Of a stretch of DNA of 64,000 nucleotides, positions 1 through 8,710 are shown piece by piece (position 1 is the stretch's first letter; every line of letters starts with the position of its first letter). The notes below the pieces were generated by a model, which was not told where the DNA came from, made no database searches, and was given only the letters and a program-made list of their open reading frames with translations. Location of the stretch: the NCBI RefSeq assembly GCF_020171805.1, contig NZ_JAIVAF010000004.1, positions 1 through 64,000 of the forward strand, written 5' to 3'. This DNA is from Guptibacillus algicola (lineage in GTDB: Bacteria > Bacillota > Bacilli > Bacillales > Guptibacillaceae). A program made the translations under genes and the position numbers.

Positions 1-195
1 CTTTCCAATGAGGGAAAGTGGATTTATCGCATGAGAAAAGAGAAGGTTGAGCGTAGCTTCGCAGATTCAAAAGAACTGCATGGGCTGCGTTATTGTCGCT
101 TGCGTGGAAAACAAAAAGTACGAGAACAAGCGTTACTGACAGCCGCCTGTCAGAATATGAAGAAGATTGCCCTTCACCTAGGCCGGGTGAGCTAG
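1..195 (+). CDS. IS1182-like transposase, C-terminal part (cut by window edge)
   Basis: The reading frame is open from base 1 to a TAG at 193-195 and gives the last 64 residues of a DDE transposase. The segment [16 protein letters not shown] followed by RLRG and ACQNMKKIA matches the IS1182/IS5-type C-terminus; the Glu of VERSF is the likely third catalytic acidic residue. No start is visible because the gene begins left of the window. A perfect 10-bp hairpin overlaps the stop codon and ends transcription. Whether the element is intact cannot be judged from here. The family call is from residue pattern only. Confidence 0.8.
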   Translation, partial: LSNEGKWIYRMRKEKVERSFADSKELHGLRYCRLRGKQKVREQALLTAACQNMKKIALHLGRVS

Positions 196-213
196 GTGAA
201 GGAGAGTTTTTTT
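171..213 (+). terminator. Intrinsic terminator of the transposase gene
   Basis: CCTTCACCTA (171-180) pairs perfectly with TAGGTGAAGG (193-202), with a run of seven T at 207-213. The stop codon of the transposase lies inside the right arm. Confidence 0.8.
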
Positions 214-261
214 CATATTACTAACTTCAAAATTCGAAAACCCATACCTCAAAATATAAAC

Positions 262-336
262 CAACAAAAAAAGCTTGTAGAAGAACCTGGGGTTCCTCTA
301 CAAGCTGAAGGCAAGCCCTCACTTTGAGGACTTGCC
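262..336 (-). terminator. Two tandem hairpins ending the SleB-like gene
   Basis: Read on the minus strand, a GGCAAG-type hairpin (310-336) lies just after the stop codon. It is followed by a long hairpin with AGCTTGTAGA arms (272-281 and 297-306), an inner GAACC/GGTTC stem, and then seven T (complement of 265-271). The second hairpin is the likely terminator. Confidence 0.8.
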
Positions 337-345
337 TTTACTCTT

Positions 346-927
346 TTAGCGTAAGAACACATGATTACCAATAATCGTTGTAACCTCTTTGCCTTCTAAA
401 TAGCTGCTCTGTGCTTTATCAGGGTTATAGAAGAATAGTGATTCTTTATCATACCCTTGATAAGCGAGCGCTTCGTTTACTGCGCGCTTCGATTCATCAC
501 CAGCTGGTTGATTGATCGTACCGTTCAATACGGGTGAGAACTGAATGCCATCATGGATTACACCATGAAGAGAATCAGGAAATTCATCACTTTGAACGCG
601 ATTTAGTACGACAGTCGCTACCGCTACCTTACCAGCGTAGCTCTCGCCTTCTGCTTCAGCTTCGACTAGACGAGCAAGAAGGTCTTTTTCATAGTCGCTT
701 GCCACTACTGGAAGCTCAAGCTCTTCTCCTGGCTGAATTTCGTGATGTGATTTATTGTTCATTGCCTGCAGTTGCTTTGCTGGTACACCATAATTTGTTG
801 CGATTTTATATAGTGATTCGCCCTTTTGGACGGTGTGCGTATTTTCTTCGGCAGAACTTTGCGTTGGTAATGAGAATGCTAGAACGCAAGTCGCTGCAAT
901 TCCTGAGATCCACATTTTCTTAAACAT
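346..927 (-). CDS. LysM-SleB cell wall hydrolase
   Basis: Secreted peptidoglycan hydrolase of the SleB/CwlJ family, 193 aa. A signal peptide (about 1-26) is followed by one LysM repeat (about 29-73, HTVQKGESLYKIA) and a SleB domain (about 80-193) carrying ARLVEAEAEGE with the presumed catalytic Glu. The start at 927 is chosen because AGGAGGT lies just upstream; a longer in-frame reading from 1053 has no such site. SleB family members cleave spore cortex or vegetative wall. With only one LysM and a compact catalytic domain, this could be either a germination enzyme or a wall-remodelling one. It stands alone with its own terminator. Confidence 0.87.
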   Translation of the reverse strand: MFKKMWISGIAATCVLAFSLPTQSSAEENTHTVQKGESLYKIATNYGVPAKQLQAMNNKSHHEIQPGEELELPVVASDYEKDLLARLVEAEAEGESYAGKVAVATVVLNRVQSDEFPDSLHGVIHDGIQFSPVLNGTINQPAGDESKRAVNEALAYQGYDKESLFFYNPDKAQSSYLEGKEVTTIIGNHVFLR

Positions 928-1074
928 GCGAAATCTACCTCCTAAAATCAGTCTAGTACTAAAGTAACACAGGAGGTGACCGCTTTTCATTATTAATTCT
1001 TTCCAGTCCTTCCAATGAAACGAACTACGACTTGAAAGGTGCAGAGGATCCACATTCTACCAAATGGAACTCTA

Positions 1075-1569
1075 TTAAAATTCCAATCGATAAACCTGTG
1101 CTATTTTCCCTCCATGTTTCTCTTCTGGATCTATTTCAAAATCACGTATGTAACGAAAACCGTTTTTCTCCAACACCATACTAGAACCTGGATTCTCTTT
1201 AAGACAACATGTCTCAATAGCTTCGAGCCCAACTTGGTTTTCACCGAATGCTATAACGCGCTTTACAGCTTCCGTTCCAATTCCTTTATTCCAAAAGGGT
1301 GGAGCAACCCAGTAATCGATCGCTCCCTGGCCATCTTTTTCAACTCTGAGCGATATACTTCCAGCAAATTCACCATCAAACAGAATAGCAAACGGAAAGT
1401 GTTTTCCTCGCTCTTTCTCCTCCATAACAATCTTGTACCATTCCTTCGCCCCACCTTCTGGATAGGGTTCCGGAACATTCGTCGTTCTAGCAACCTCTTT
1501 TTGTGAAACATAGCGTTGTACAAGAGGTATATCCTTTTCTTCTACCATGCGAATAGCGATTGAATCCAT
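1075..1569 (-). CDS. GNAT family N-acetyltransferase (RimJ/RimL-like)
   Basis: 164 aa acetyltransferase using acetyl-CoA; the substrate is unknown. The acyl-CoA binding core is seen as WVAPPFWNKGIGTEAVKRVIAF (about residues 87-108) and the C-terminal half has ENPGSSMVLEKNGFRY, typical of RimJ/RimL and AAC(6')-like enzymes. GGAGGGAACTCT precedes the ATG. The gene lies 25 bp beyond the nucleotidyltransferase gene on the same strand, so the two may be co-transcribed. That pairing recalls small-molecule modification islands, but no resistance phenotype can be inferred. Confidence 0.8.
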   Translation of the reverse strand: MDSIAIRMVEEKDIPLVQRYVSQKEVARTTNVPEPYPEGGAKEWYKIVMEEKERGKHFPFAILFDGEFAGSISLRVEKDGQGAIDYWVAPPFWNKGIGTEAVKRVIAFGENQVGLEAIETCCLKENPGSSMVLEKNGFRYIRDFEIDPEEKHGGKIAQVYRLEF

Positions 1570-1594
1570 AGAGTTCCCTCCAACTCAACATTCT

Positions 1595-2437
1595 TTATAA
1601 TTGTAAATGCTTTTGCATCTTTGCGTTATTCTCAGCTAACCATTTCTCTGCCTTAAGAATCATCCAGTCTCCGAAACCATCAAGAAAAGCTAGGATTGCT
1701 TCTATTTCTTTTGGAGGGTTTACTGCGAAATGCAAAGCTCTCCTCATCTCAACCTCTTTTTCTGGATAATGCTTCCTGAACAGTTCAAACGCAGGATACA
1801 AGTCTCTCGTATAAGTCTGTTCACGTTCAATCACCAAAGCTAATCCACAGCGAATGATGATCTTCATAATCCACACGCAGCAGTCCTTCACGTCCTCCGG
1901 GTCTTCGTTTCCTTCTAGTTCATCCTTAGCTTGAAGAAGCAACGGTTTTAAGTGATAAATGTGAGCATTCGCTAGCGCTTTATCCGCTCTATAGTGTGGT
2001 AACTTCTTTTGTACGTTATCTCCGTAGATACAGATGCTATGGGTTTTGATCATGAAGGGAATCATCGCAAACCGACTTGTTTCTAACACGTCCTCTAAGG
2101 AAAACACACTCATCTCCACACCGTTTACAAATGGATAGCGTTCAATAAGATCCTGCTCAATTTTATTAAGTGCAGTTGAACGTAACTCCTCTTCCTTCGA
2201 ACGAGTAATGAGAATCATATCTAAATCTGACACACCTTCGATGCCGAATCCTCTTGGAACAGACCCTCGCACATAAATGCTATGAATCTCTTCTCGAAAC
2301 GACGACAACAATTCTCTTTTTATGTAAAACATCGCTTCCTGAAAGTTAGCGGATACATTGTTCATTGATGAGGTGTTCACAATCACTCCATCGGCATCCA
2401 CCTTGCATACATCCCCAATCCTTTTCACTTCTTTCAC
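1595..2437 (-). CDS. Nucleotidyltransferase-domain protein
   Basis: 280 aa. The motif RGSVPRGFGIEGVSDLD (about 57-73) is the G-S...DxD signature of the Pol-beta-like nucleotidyltransferase fold, with the Asp pair D71/D73 binding metal. The rest is helical, like kanamycin nucleotidyltransferase or streptomycin adenylyltransferase relatives, so it may transfer AMP to a small molecule or RNA. The start is GTG, placed 7 bases after AGGTG. The acetyltransferase follows 25 bp downstream. The exact substrate is not recognisable. Confidence 0.75.
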   Translation of the reverse strand: MKEVKRIGDVCKVDADGVIVNTSSMNNVSANFQEAMFYIKRELLSSFREEIHSIYVRGSVPRGFGIEGVSDLDMILITRSKEEELRSTALNKIEQDLIERYPFVNGVEMSVFSLEDVLETSRFAMIPFMIKTHSICIYGDNVQKKLPHYRADKALANAHIYHLKPLLLQAKDELEGNEDPEDVKDCCVWIMKIIIRCGLALVIEREQTYTRDLYPAFELFRKHYPEKEVEMRRALHFAVNPPKEIEAILAFLDGFGDWMILKAEKWLAENNAKMQKHLQL

Positions 2438-2682
2438 GTCATCACCTCTTTCATTTCCCCAATACCGTTTATGTATAGTAATTCTTTAAGAGACTCCAGC
2501 CACATTCCATATCTTTTTAACAACAAAAAAACTCCCAACAATTCGAATCTATACTATAGTGATCGATAAGACTAGACACTATGAAGTATTTTTTAAACAA
2601 AAAATTTCTCTTTTTATTATTTATACGAAGCAAGAACGGGTATAGTTTCAAGAACGTATCTTCTAGTAACAGGAGGCCGGTC

Positions 2683-3276
2683 ATGCACCGCAATCAAGCA
2701 AAAGAACTCATACAAATGAAAGAACGAGATCTTAAACTACGAGAAACACTTCTACAAGAAGGCACGCTATTCGATGGCTACCATATCGAAATGGAGAAAA
2801 TACATATAGAGAATGGTCTAAGGCTGACAAACATCATGGAAGAGATCGGCTGGCCAAATGAGAAGAAGGTTGGAAAGGAAGCCGCTGATGCTGCATGGAT
2901 TATCCTTCAGCACGCGATCAGTTTACCTCAGCTACAGCGAAACGCGCTTCCTATTCTTGAAGAGGAAATGAATGCAGGAAGGATCGAACCGTATCGCTTT
3001 GCTCACCTGTTCGATCGTATCTCATTCTTTGAAGGGAATCCACAGCGTTACGGCACTCAGTTCGATTGGGACGCCGAAGGAAAGATGAGCCCATGGAAGA
3101 TTGAAGATGAGGAAAATGTCGATCATAGACGTACTGAAATCGGACTTTCTCCTCTTCAAGAGGAAATCGACCGTATGCAAAAAGAGATTGAAGAGAACAA
3201 CGTCTCTCCACCCTCTTCCATGAAAAAGCGAATGGCAGAAGTTCATGAATGGCGTGAACGAGTCGGGTGGCTTTAG
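2683..3276 (+). CDS. DUF6624 family protein
   Basis: 197 aa cytoplasmic protein of unknown function. The pattern AADAAWIILQHA (about 67-78) and RISFFEGNPQRYGTQFDW (about 120-137) is typical of the DUF6624 family. There is a charged helical N-terminus and no signal peptide. The start at 2683 follows AGGAGG at 2671-2676; an in-frame upstream ATG at 2581 has no ribosome binding site and would add an unlikely basic stretch. It converges with the small membrane-protein gene and their 3' ends overlap by 4 bp. Confidence 0.75.
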   Translation: MHRNQAKELIQMKERDLKLRETLLQEGTLFDGYHIEMEKIHIENGLRLTNIMEEIGWPNEKKVGKEAADAAWIILQHAISLPQLQRNALPILEEEMNAGRIEPYRFAHLFDRISFFEGNPQRYGTQFDWDAEGKMSPWKIEDEENVDHRRTEIGLSPLQEEIDRMQKEIEENNVSPPSSMKKRMAEVHEWRERVGWL

Positions 3277-3533
3277 GGTAAAAGCGACCAGGCAAGATAA
3301 AGTGAAACGCCAGCAACTAGAAACATAATCGTTGAGACAAGACGACTGTGTCGCAATTTAACGCCGTAAGAAATGAAGAAAATGGCTGCAGCAAGCTTGG
3401 CAAGACTTTGTAACGAAGCTCCGAAAGTTGAGTTGCTGAGTATGATTGCCGTAAGTAACGTCACGATGATCAGTACTTTAAACCACAGCGGCTCTCTCAT
3501 AAAATGTTTAACCATCCATCTGATTCGTCCCAT
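3273..3533 (-). CDS. Small three-helix membrane protein
   Basis: 86 aa with three hydrophobic segments (about 17-38, 43-62 and 66-84) and a basic N-terminus (MGRIRWMVKHFMREPLWFK). The start at 3533 is preferred because a run AGGGGGGGG lies just upstream; an ATG 18 bp earlier would put that run inside the gene. It follows the next membrane gene by about 33 bp on the same strand, so the two probably form an operon. I do not recognise the family. Function unknown. Confidence 0.65.
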   Translation of the reverse strand: MGRIRWMVKHFMREPLWFKVLIIVTLLTAIILSNSTFGASLQSLAKLAAAIFFISYGVKLRHSRLVSTIMFLVAGVSLYLAWSLLP

Positions 3534-3566
3534 GTTCCCCCCCCTATTCATGAACAGTGTATGGGC

Positions 3567-3836
3567 TTATCCCATCATAGTTGCAAGAAATTGAAAGAAA
3601 GCAAAGCAACCAATCGAAGCAAGACTAAAAGACAGGACCGCCATCGAAAGAAAAGGATGCTGGTCGTGTCTTTTTAATTGCAATAAGTATGTAATTGAAA
3701 GCACGACTCCAACGAGGAACGAAAGAACAAAGAGTGCGTTCATCGCCATCGAAAACTGGAGAACAGATCCAGCTAGGAAATTCACTAGATAGATTACATT
3801 TACAAGTAGTAACAAGATTAACACTGTCTTTTTCAT
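3567..3836 (-). CDS. Small three-helix membrane protein
   Basis: 89 aa with three predicted transmembrane helices (about 4-26, 33-53 and 62-87) and a short basic loop (LKRHDQHP) between the second and third. GAGGAGGTATAC precedes the ATG. It is the first gene of a likely two-gene operon with the similar-sized membrane protein downstream. The two are not obviously paralogous in sequence. Family and function are not recognised. Confidence 0.65.
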   Translation of the reverse strand: MKKTVLILLLLVNVIYLVNFLAGSVLQFSMAMNALFVLSFLVGVVLSITYLLQLKRHDQHPFLSMAVLSFSLASIGCFAFFQFLATMMG

Positions 3837-4325
3837 GTATACCTCCTCAAACGTCCCTTTCTATTAATGACGAATCGATACAGAGAAAGTTTCATCCAGC
3901 ATGGTTAGGTAAGTTTAACAACGTTCAAAAACTCTCCCTTTTAGCATGAGCGCTTAGCTTATAAAAGCCACATCTTAATCCTTCGTTGGACTCTAGGTGT
4001 GGTTTCTCTCTGTGTTTTTCTCATTCAAAGCCATTACTATTAAACCCTATCAACCTAGATTAAACCTCCTCAATTTAATTAGCTTAAAACTTTTAGTATA
4101 ACGTTATTTCTATCGTTTGTAGATTGGGAAACCAATTCTATTAAGGACCTTTTAACCTCTCCAAGTACCCGTATATTTCCCAATATTATTATCTTCTGAC
4201 TCATGTTAACATTAATTTTGTAATAGTCGAACTTTTCTGACATACATATCCGGGCCCGGGATCTGACCAGCACGAGCACATAGTTTGATTGTTATCGTTA
4301 TAAAATCATGAATGGAGGAAAAGAA
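3837..4325. other. Intergenic region upstream of the subtilisin gene
   Basis: About 490 bp without a convincing gene. It has an imperfect inverted repeat around 3968-4008 (AAGCCACA against TGTGGTTT) and a GC-rich palindrome CCGGGCCCGG near 4248-4257 that stands out in AT-rich surroundings. An AT-rich stretch at 4293-4303 (TTATAAAAT) could be the -10 region of the protease promoter, but no good -35 was found. Confidence 0.5.
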
Positions 4326-5465
4326 ATGAAAGTTACTTTAAGAAGACTCAGTATCATTCTCAGCATGGTTCTTGTTCTATCCTTATTGGTTGGTTTCTCT
4401 TCACCTTCTGCATCTGCTAAGCCGGTAGACAAAGGACCAAAAAACTTCCTCGTTGGTTTTAAAACAAATATTAATCAAGCTCAAATTAACAACATACAGA
4501 AATTAGGCGGACAGGTTAAGCATCAGTTTAAATTTATGGACACGATGCTTGTTTCATTGCCTGAACCAGCGGCAAAAGCTCTTAAGAACAACCCGAATGT
4601 TTCTTATGTAGAAGAAGATCAAGTTGCACATGCGATTGGACAAACAACACCGTGGGGCATCCCTCACATCAAAGCAGATCAAGTTCATGCGACTGGAAAC
4701 ACTGGCTCTGGTGTTAAAGTTGCAGTTCTAGATACAGGAATCGACGCTAGCCACGAAGACCTTAACGTTGCTGGAGGTGCAAGCTTCGTTTCAGGTGAGC
4801 CTGATCCATACAATGATGGCAATAGCCATGGTACACACGTTGCAGGTACAGTTGCTGGACTAGATAACAACGTTGGTGTTCTTGGTGTAGCGCAATCTGC
4901 TAGTCTTTACGCTGTAAAAGTACTAGACAGCGCTGGTAGCGGAACGTACAGTGGCATCATTCAAGGAATTGAGTGGTCAGTGGACAATAATATGGATGTG
5001 ATCAACATGAGTTTGGGCGGCAGCTCTGGTTCAACAGCACTTAAAAACGCGGTTGATAATGCCTATAACTCAGGTGTGTTAGTTGTTGCAGCAGCTGGTA
5101 ACGAAGGAACGTTCTTCGGCTTCAACACGATCGGCTACCCTGCAAAATATGATTCTGCAATGGCAGTCGGTGCAGTAGATTCCAACAACAAACGCGCTTC
5201 ATTCTCAAGTGTAGGATCTGAACTTGAAGTAATGGCGCCAGGAGTTAACATTACAAGCTCCGTTCCAGGAAATAGCTACGCAAGCTACAACGGAACGTCT
5301 ATGGCTTCTCCTCACGTTGCTGGAGCAGCTGCGCTTATCCTGGCTGGCAACCCTAGCTTATCAAACGCTGAGGTTCGTCAAAAGCTTAATGATACAGCAA
5401 AACCTCTTGGTGACTCTTTTTATTATGGTAACGGCGTAATCGACGTGTATCAAGCGACAAGATAA
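4326..5465 (+). CDS. Subtilisin-family secreted serine protease precursor (S8)
   Basis: 379 aa preproenzyme of an extracellular alkaline protease. A signal peptide (1-31, ending SPSASA) is followed by an I9 inhibitor-type propeptide (about 38-105) and a mature domain starting near [10 protein letters not shown] (Q106), 274 aa long as in classical subtilisins. The catalytic triad is visible: D136 in VLDTGID, H168 in SHGTHVAG and S325 in [11 protein letters not shown]. The oxyanion Asn lies in AAAGNEG. GGAGG sits 8 bases before the ATG at 4326, so the ATG at 4308 is not the start. A strong terminator follows. It lacks the longer C-terminal extensions of minor proteases. Confidence 0.95.
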   Translation: MKVTLRRLSIILSMVLVLSLLVGFSSPSASAKPVDKGPKNFLVGFKTNINQAQINNIQKLGGQVKHQFKFMDTMLVSLPEPAAKALKNNPNVSYVEEDQVAHAIGQTTPWGIPHIKADQVHATGNTGSGVKVAVLDTGIDASHEDLNVAGGASFVSGEPDPYNDGNSHGTHVAGTVAGLDNNVGVLGVAQSASLYAVKVLDSAGSGTYSGIIQGIEWSVDNNMDVINMSLGGSSGSTALKNAVDNAYNSGVLVVAAAGNEGTFFGFNTIGYPAKYDSAMAVGAVDSNNKRASFSSVGSELEVMAPGVNITSSVPGNSYASYNGTSMASPHVAGAAALILAGNPSLSNAEVRQKLNDTAKPLGDSFYYGNGVIDVYQATR

Positions 5466-5478
5466 TAGAGTAGTATAC

Positions 5479-5515
5479 AAGCATGGGTCGATATCTATTA
5501 TGACCCATGCTTTTT
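5479..5515 (+). terminator. Terminator of the subtilisin gene
   Basis: An 11-bp perfect stem (AAGCATGGGTC at 5479-5489 with GACCCATGCTT at 5502-5512) with T-run 5511-5515. Confidence 0.85.
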
Positions 5516-5579
5516 GATGTATAAATAGTGGTAAGCTATTAATGCCTAACAATTCTTTGAGAATCTGAAGGTCTAATAG

Positions 5580-5618
5580 AAAAAACTAAGGCAAAAGACT
5601 CTCATCGCCTTAGTCTTT
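5580..5618. terminator. Bidirectional terminator near the DUF4177 gene
   Basis: ACTAAGGC (5585-5592) pairs with GCCTTAGT (5607-5614), flanked by A-run on the left and T-run on the right. It overlaps the stop codon of the DUF4177 gene. Confidence 0.75.
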
Positions 5619-5795
5619 TTTACGCTTAAAAATAATTTCAAAAAAAGCGGACATCCCATAGCTTTTTGTACCTGGTGCAAAGATTTGCACTAACTCCCAA
5701 CCTTCTTTCTCATGTTCAGCGATGACTTCGTGGTAGTCGTCCTTAGGTTTATTAAAAGAAGACAAATCAATTTTCACAAACTTATGTTCATACAA
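5610..5795 (-). CDS. DUF4177 domain protein
   Basis: 61 aa. The pattern YEHKFVKIDL then HEKEGWELVQI and FFEIIFKRKK matches the DUF4177 fold, a small beta-rich cytoplasmic domain of unknown function. The start is TTG at 5795, about 9 bases after AAAGGAGG; there is no ATG in frame upstream. It is a single-gene unit with its own terminator. The family assignment rests on the GWELVQ core. Confidence 0.75.
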   Translation of the reverse strand: MYEHKFVKIDLSSFNKPKDDYHEVIAEHEKEGWELVQIFAPGTKSYGMSAFFEIIFKRKKD

Positions 5796-5892
5796 ATTAT
5801 ATGACCTCCTTTATCTATTCATTTTGTATACGTTCATTACTTTAAATAGTTTCAAATATATGTAATTCCTCTCTCCGTCTGAAGCTAACAAA

Positions 5893-5925
5893 TAAAAAAA
5901 GAGACCGGTTTACCCAGCCTCTTTC
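5893..5925 (-). terminator. Terminator of the DUF948 gene
   Basis: On the minus strand AAAGAGGC...CTCTTT forms a hairpin followed by seven T (complement of 5893-5900). Confidence 0.7.
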
Positions 5926-5927
5926 TC

Positions 5928-6290
5928 CTACTTCAATTTAATTTGGACCGGCTTACTTTCCTCTGCATGAATCGTTTTCTTCCTGTTCTTTTGCAAAGCC
6001 GTTCTTTTTACTGAGCTCGTTACATCGTGAATCATATCCCCCACATCATGAGCGGACTCGATTAACGGATCAACGGCTTCCATCTTCCCTTTTACATCAA
6101 CTGAAATTTCGTTTGCTTTATGAATCAGTTCTTCTGCTTCTTCTGTAATGCCATCTACAGATGTCCTGACGCTAGACAGCGTCTCCTTTGTTTCAGCAAG
6201 TGTTGCCATGACTTTTCGTAAAGTCAGAACCAAATAGATAACGAGAACAATAAACGCAACGGCCGCAATGGTAGCACTCCACCCAATCAT
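5928..6290 (-). CDS. DUF948 (YtxG-like) membrane-anchored stress protein
   Basis: 120 aa. One N-terminal transmembrane helix (about 4-24) is followed by a long amphipathic helical region (about 25-100) with heptad-like Val/Leu spacing, typical of DUF948 proteins such as YtxG. Relatives belong to the general stress response and resemble a stripped-down methyl-accepting chemotaxis coiled coil. GGGAGGTTGTCTT precedes the ATG. It is a single gene; no SigB promoter was identified with confidence. Confidence 0.8.
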   Translation of the reverse strand: MIGWSATIAAVAFIVLVIYLVLTLRKVMATLAETKETLSSVRTSVDGITEEAEELIHKANEISVDVKGKMEAVDPLIESAHDVGDMIHDVTSSVKRTALQKNRKKTIHAEESKPVQIKLK

Positions 6291-6505
6291 AAGACAACCT
6301 CCCTTCTTTTCTCTAAGTCTATGAGGGCGGGTCTTCGTACATTCCTTCGTTACTTGAGCAGATGACGAACAGAGGACAGATGAACTATGTATGAAAAGGG
6401 GTTAATCCGTAATTTTGGATAAGCTCCGATTAAATTGAAATGAAAATTTGTCGCAGACGTGCTAAGCTCCATAAGTTTAGTAATCACTGAAACAATTAAA
6501 TATGA

Positions 6506-7420
6506 TTACATCAAATACATATCAGCTATAGATTTATTTTTAATAAATCCAAGGTCTTCATAAAGCTTAATCGCTCGATTATCTTTGATTACAGCTAACC
6601 GGGTAGCTGGGTACTCTTTACTCGATATGTTTATAGAATGCGTTAACAAAAATCGTCCAAGACCTTTATATTGATGTTCAGCATCCACCGCTAAACTCAT
6701 TATTAAAGGATAGTCCTCAAATTCCATGTGTAGACAGATTCCAACAATGTTGTTAGTACTCTCATCGGTAATAACCCTTGAACACTTATCCATGATTTGA
6801 TTATCTTTATATTTTTCTATGAATTCCTTAATATGTTCGATATAATCCTCTTTACTTCCAATTTGTTTATATGCTTGATTTGCTTTATAGGATCTCATAA
6901 TTAAAGATGCAATCTCGTTTATATCTTCCCATAAAACAGATTTTGATGAATAACCATCCGGAAGTGTTGACTTCATTGATTGTGTCGGGCGAATCATCCA
7001 ATAATTCACTTCCTGCACCTGGCATCCAACTTGTTCATAAGTTGGAATGTGTTCTTCTACAATGTCTCTTAGGATAATTTTCTCATCACTCTTTGAAACC
7101 TTTTTCAAATAATTTAAAAGCATATGGGCTAATCCTTTATAATCCTCATAGGGTGGGACAACAAATAAATCTGACATAAAATTAGGTTTTAAGAATACCC
7201 CGCCAATGGTGTTTTCATCTTTCATAATTAAATATCCGCAGTCAAAGATTGATGTAATTTCGGTTAATGTCGAAGAGGACCTTCTAAAATAGTAGTCTGC
7301 ATATTTTTGTCCATAATAAATGGAATAATATCGTATGTATTCTTTTGGTTCTTGATAAACTAACTTCAAACCATCTCCTAAATCAATAAGATTATTCAAC
7401 GATTGAGCCTGCTTATGCAT
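6506..7420 (-). CDS. GNAT acetyltransferase, probably two-domain
   Basis: 304 aa. The C-terminal half carries a clear GNAT core: LIMSLAVDAEHQYKGLGRFL then ATRLAVIKDNRAIKLYEDLGF. The N-terminal half (about 1-140) resembles a degenerate GNAT repeat with DLFVVPPYEDYKGLAHMLLNY, so the protein is probably a tandem-GNAT with only the second site active. AGAGGGAG precedes the ATG at 7420. Substrate unknown. A further GNAT gene lies upstream on the same strand, so the two may have arrived or act together. Confidence 0.75.
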   Translation of the reverse strand: MHKQAQSLNNLIDLGDGLKLVYQEPKEYIRYYSIYYGQKYADYYFRRSSSTLTEITSIFDCGYLIMKDENTIGGVFLKPNFMSDLFVVPPYEDYKGLAHMLLNYLKKVSKSDEKIILRDIVEEHIPTYEQVGCQVQEVNYWMIRPTQSMKSTLPDGYSSKSVLWEDINEIASLIMRSYKANQAYKQIGSKEDYIEHIKEFIEKYKDNQIMDKCSRVITDESTNNIVGICLHMEFEDYPLIMSLAVDAEHQYKGLGRFLLTHSINISSKEYPATRLAVIKDNRAIKLYEDLGFIKNKSIADMYLM

Positions 7421-7486
7421 ATGTTACTCCCTCTTTTCTTCAACAAAATTCCCAACATCTATTTTTCTTAAAAATGGGAGCTTACC

Positions 7487-8047
7487 CTAATTTCGAACAT
7501 AATTGGTAAAATCTCGCTTCAAAATCCCCATTACTATAGAATCATGGTACTCCCCGTCATAATATAAATCTTCTCTTATTCTACCTTCTTCTTGAAATCC
7601 TAACTTTTTGTATGATTTGATTGCTCTTTCATTGAATGAAAATACATCCAACCCTATTCGATTTAGATTCAACACATCAAAACCATACTTTACTAGGAGC
7701 GACATTGACTCAGTACCATAACCTTTTCCCCAATACTCCTTTTCAAATATTGAAATTCTAACGACTGATTTTTTATTGTGATGATCGATGTCCAGCATCG
7801 CGATGTCACCAATAATTTGGTCTGTTTTTTGTAGACAGACTACAAGGTCTATTCTCGACTGGTCTATTGATATTCGGTCAAACCAACTCTGTACCCCCTG
7901 ACGACTAAACACAATCTGTGTACCTGTTAGCTTTCTGCCTTCACGATCCCAAAGAGCTCGGGTATAGAATATGTCTAAGTCATCCTCTTCTACTGGTCGT
8001 AGATAAACCTTTTCATCTTGAAGAAATTTAATCTTGTTTTGTTCCAT
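7487..8047 (-). CDS. GNAT acetyltransferase, RimJ/RimL type
   Basis: 186 aa. It starts with EKVYLRPVEEDDLDIFYTRA, has ISIFEKEYWGKGYGTESMSLL as the acetyl-CoA loop, and SFNERAIKSYKKLGFQEEGRI near the C-terminus. These are features of ribosomal-protein-alanine or SpeG-like acetyltransferases. GAGGGGG lies 7 bases before the ATG at 8047; an in-frame reading from 8101 lacks a binding site. It is upstream of the two-domain GNAT on the same strand. The substrate cannot be assigned. Confidence 0.8.
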   Translation of the reverse strand: MEQNKIKFLQDEKVYLRPVEEDDLDIFYTRALWDREGRKLTGTQIVFSRQGVQSWFDRISIDQSRIDLVVCLQKTDQIIGDIAMLDIDHHNKKSVVRISIFEKEYWGKGYGTESMSLLVKYGFDVLNLNRIGLDVFSFNERAIKSYKKLGFQEEGRIREDLYYDGEYHDSIVMGILKRDFTNYVRN

Positions 8048-8136
8048 TTCATTTCCCCCTCTACCTGCCTTTGGTTTAATTTTAGAATTAATAGAAACCA
8101 ATTGATATGACTACTTTTTTTTAGAATCAATCTATC

Positions 8137-8172
8137 AAAAAAAAGATTACCTGATTAGGTAATCTTTTTTCT
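8137..8172. terminator. Bidirectional terminator at the CD3324-family gene
   Basis: AAAAAGATTACC, a 6-nt loop, then GGTAATCTTTTT (8158-8169), with A- and T-runs on both sides. The stop codon of the HTH gene is inside the loop. Confidence 0.8.
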
Positions 8173-8430
8173 CGAGTAAATGATTTTTTTAATTGTTTCG
8201 ATCGAGAGGTGATGCATTTCTGCAATCTCATCTAATGAGTTTCCCTGTAAATAATCTTCTTTTATCCTACGATTTCTCTTCAGTAGTTCTTTTCTAATAC
8301 CGGTTGATGCCCCCCATTTTTCACGGTTGCTTTTGGGCTTAGGTACATAGAGTGTTTCGCCTTGGATGTATTTTTGTAATTCCTCTAACAATTCATTAGG
8401 CAAAGCTTTTTTTGCATTTATATATTTCAT
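8155..8430 (-). CDS. CD3324-family helix-turn-helix protein
   Basis: 91 aa DNA-binding protein. The N-terminus MKYINAKKALPNELLEELQ with YIQGETLYVPK and the C-terminal HTH (EDYLQGNSLDEIAEMHHLS then ETIKKII) match the CD3324 family related to Mor-type activators. The start at 8430 follows AAGGAG by about 10 bases; an in-frame TTG at 8460 has no ribosome binding site. Its DNA targets are unknown. It is a single gene. Confidence 0.75.
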   Translation of the reverse strand: MKYINAKKALPNELLEELQKYIQGETLYVPKPKSNREKWGASTGIRKELLKRNRRIKEDYLQGNSLDEIAEMHHLSIETIKKIIYSRKKIT

Positions 8431-8710
8431 TTCTGCCAGCTCCTTATTTTTTTCCGACAAATAATAAGGTGCAAAGCCAAATGAATTATTTAATATGGCG
8501 ATATTAAAAAAACGTTACCTCATGCAAAGAATCGCCATTCATTCACAGGCTTTGCATGAGTGTCTCTCGTTTTTACATTCAAGAATTCACTTACATTCAT
8601 ATCGTTCACCACCATCATTTTTTCTATTTAACTCCTATCATCTCAAACTATTCTTCCTAATACAATTTCTCTCTTGGTTCAGATATAGAGAACCAACTCG
8701 AGCACACTAA
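8431..8710. other. Intergenic stretch with a perfect 11-bp inverted repeat
   Basis: CTCATGCAAAG (8519-8529) pairs with CTTTGCATGAG (8550-8560) across a 20-nt loop. On the minus strand a run of seven T follows about 8 nt after the stem, so it may terminate the DUF2935 gene. Nothing else in the 280 bp looks like a gene; a 71-codon plus-strand frame has no ribosome binding site. Confidence 0.5.

Noticed and set aside
534-923. Plus-strand frame opposite the SleB-like gene
   Set aside because: Shadow frame of a clear SleB-domain gene; no binding site.
346-1053. Longer version of the SleB-like protein starting at 1053
   Set aside because: The extra 42 residues precede a good signal peptide and have no binding site; the ATG at 927 has AGGAGGT.
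4079-4279. A 66-codon minus-strand frame before the subtilisin gene
   Set aside because: Starts with GTG and has no ribosome binding site at GTG or at the internal ATG; no recognisable family. Could be a remnant but cannot be supported.
8495-8710. A 71-codon plus-strand frame
   Set aside because: No binding site, atypical composition, and it runs through the inverted repeat at 8519-8560.
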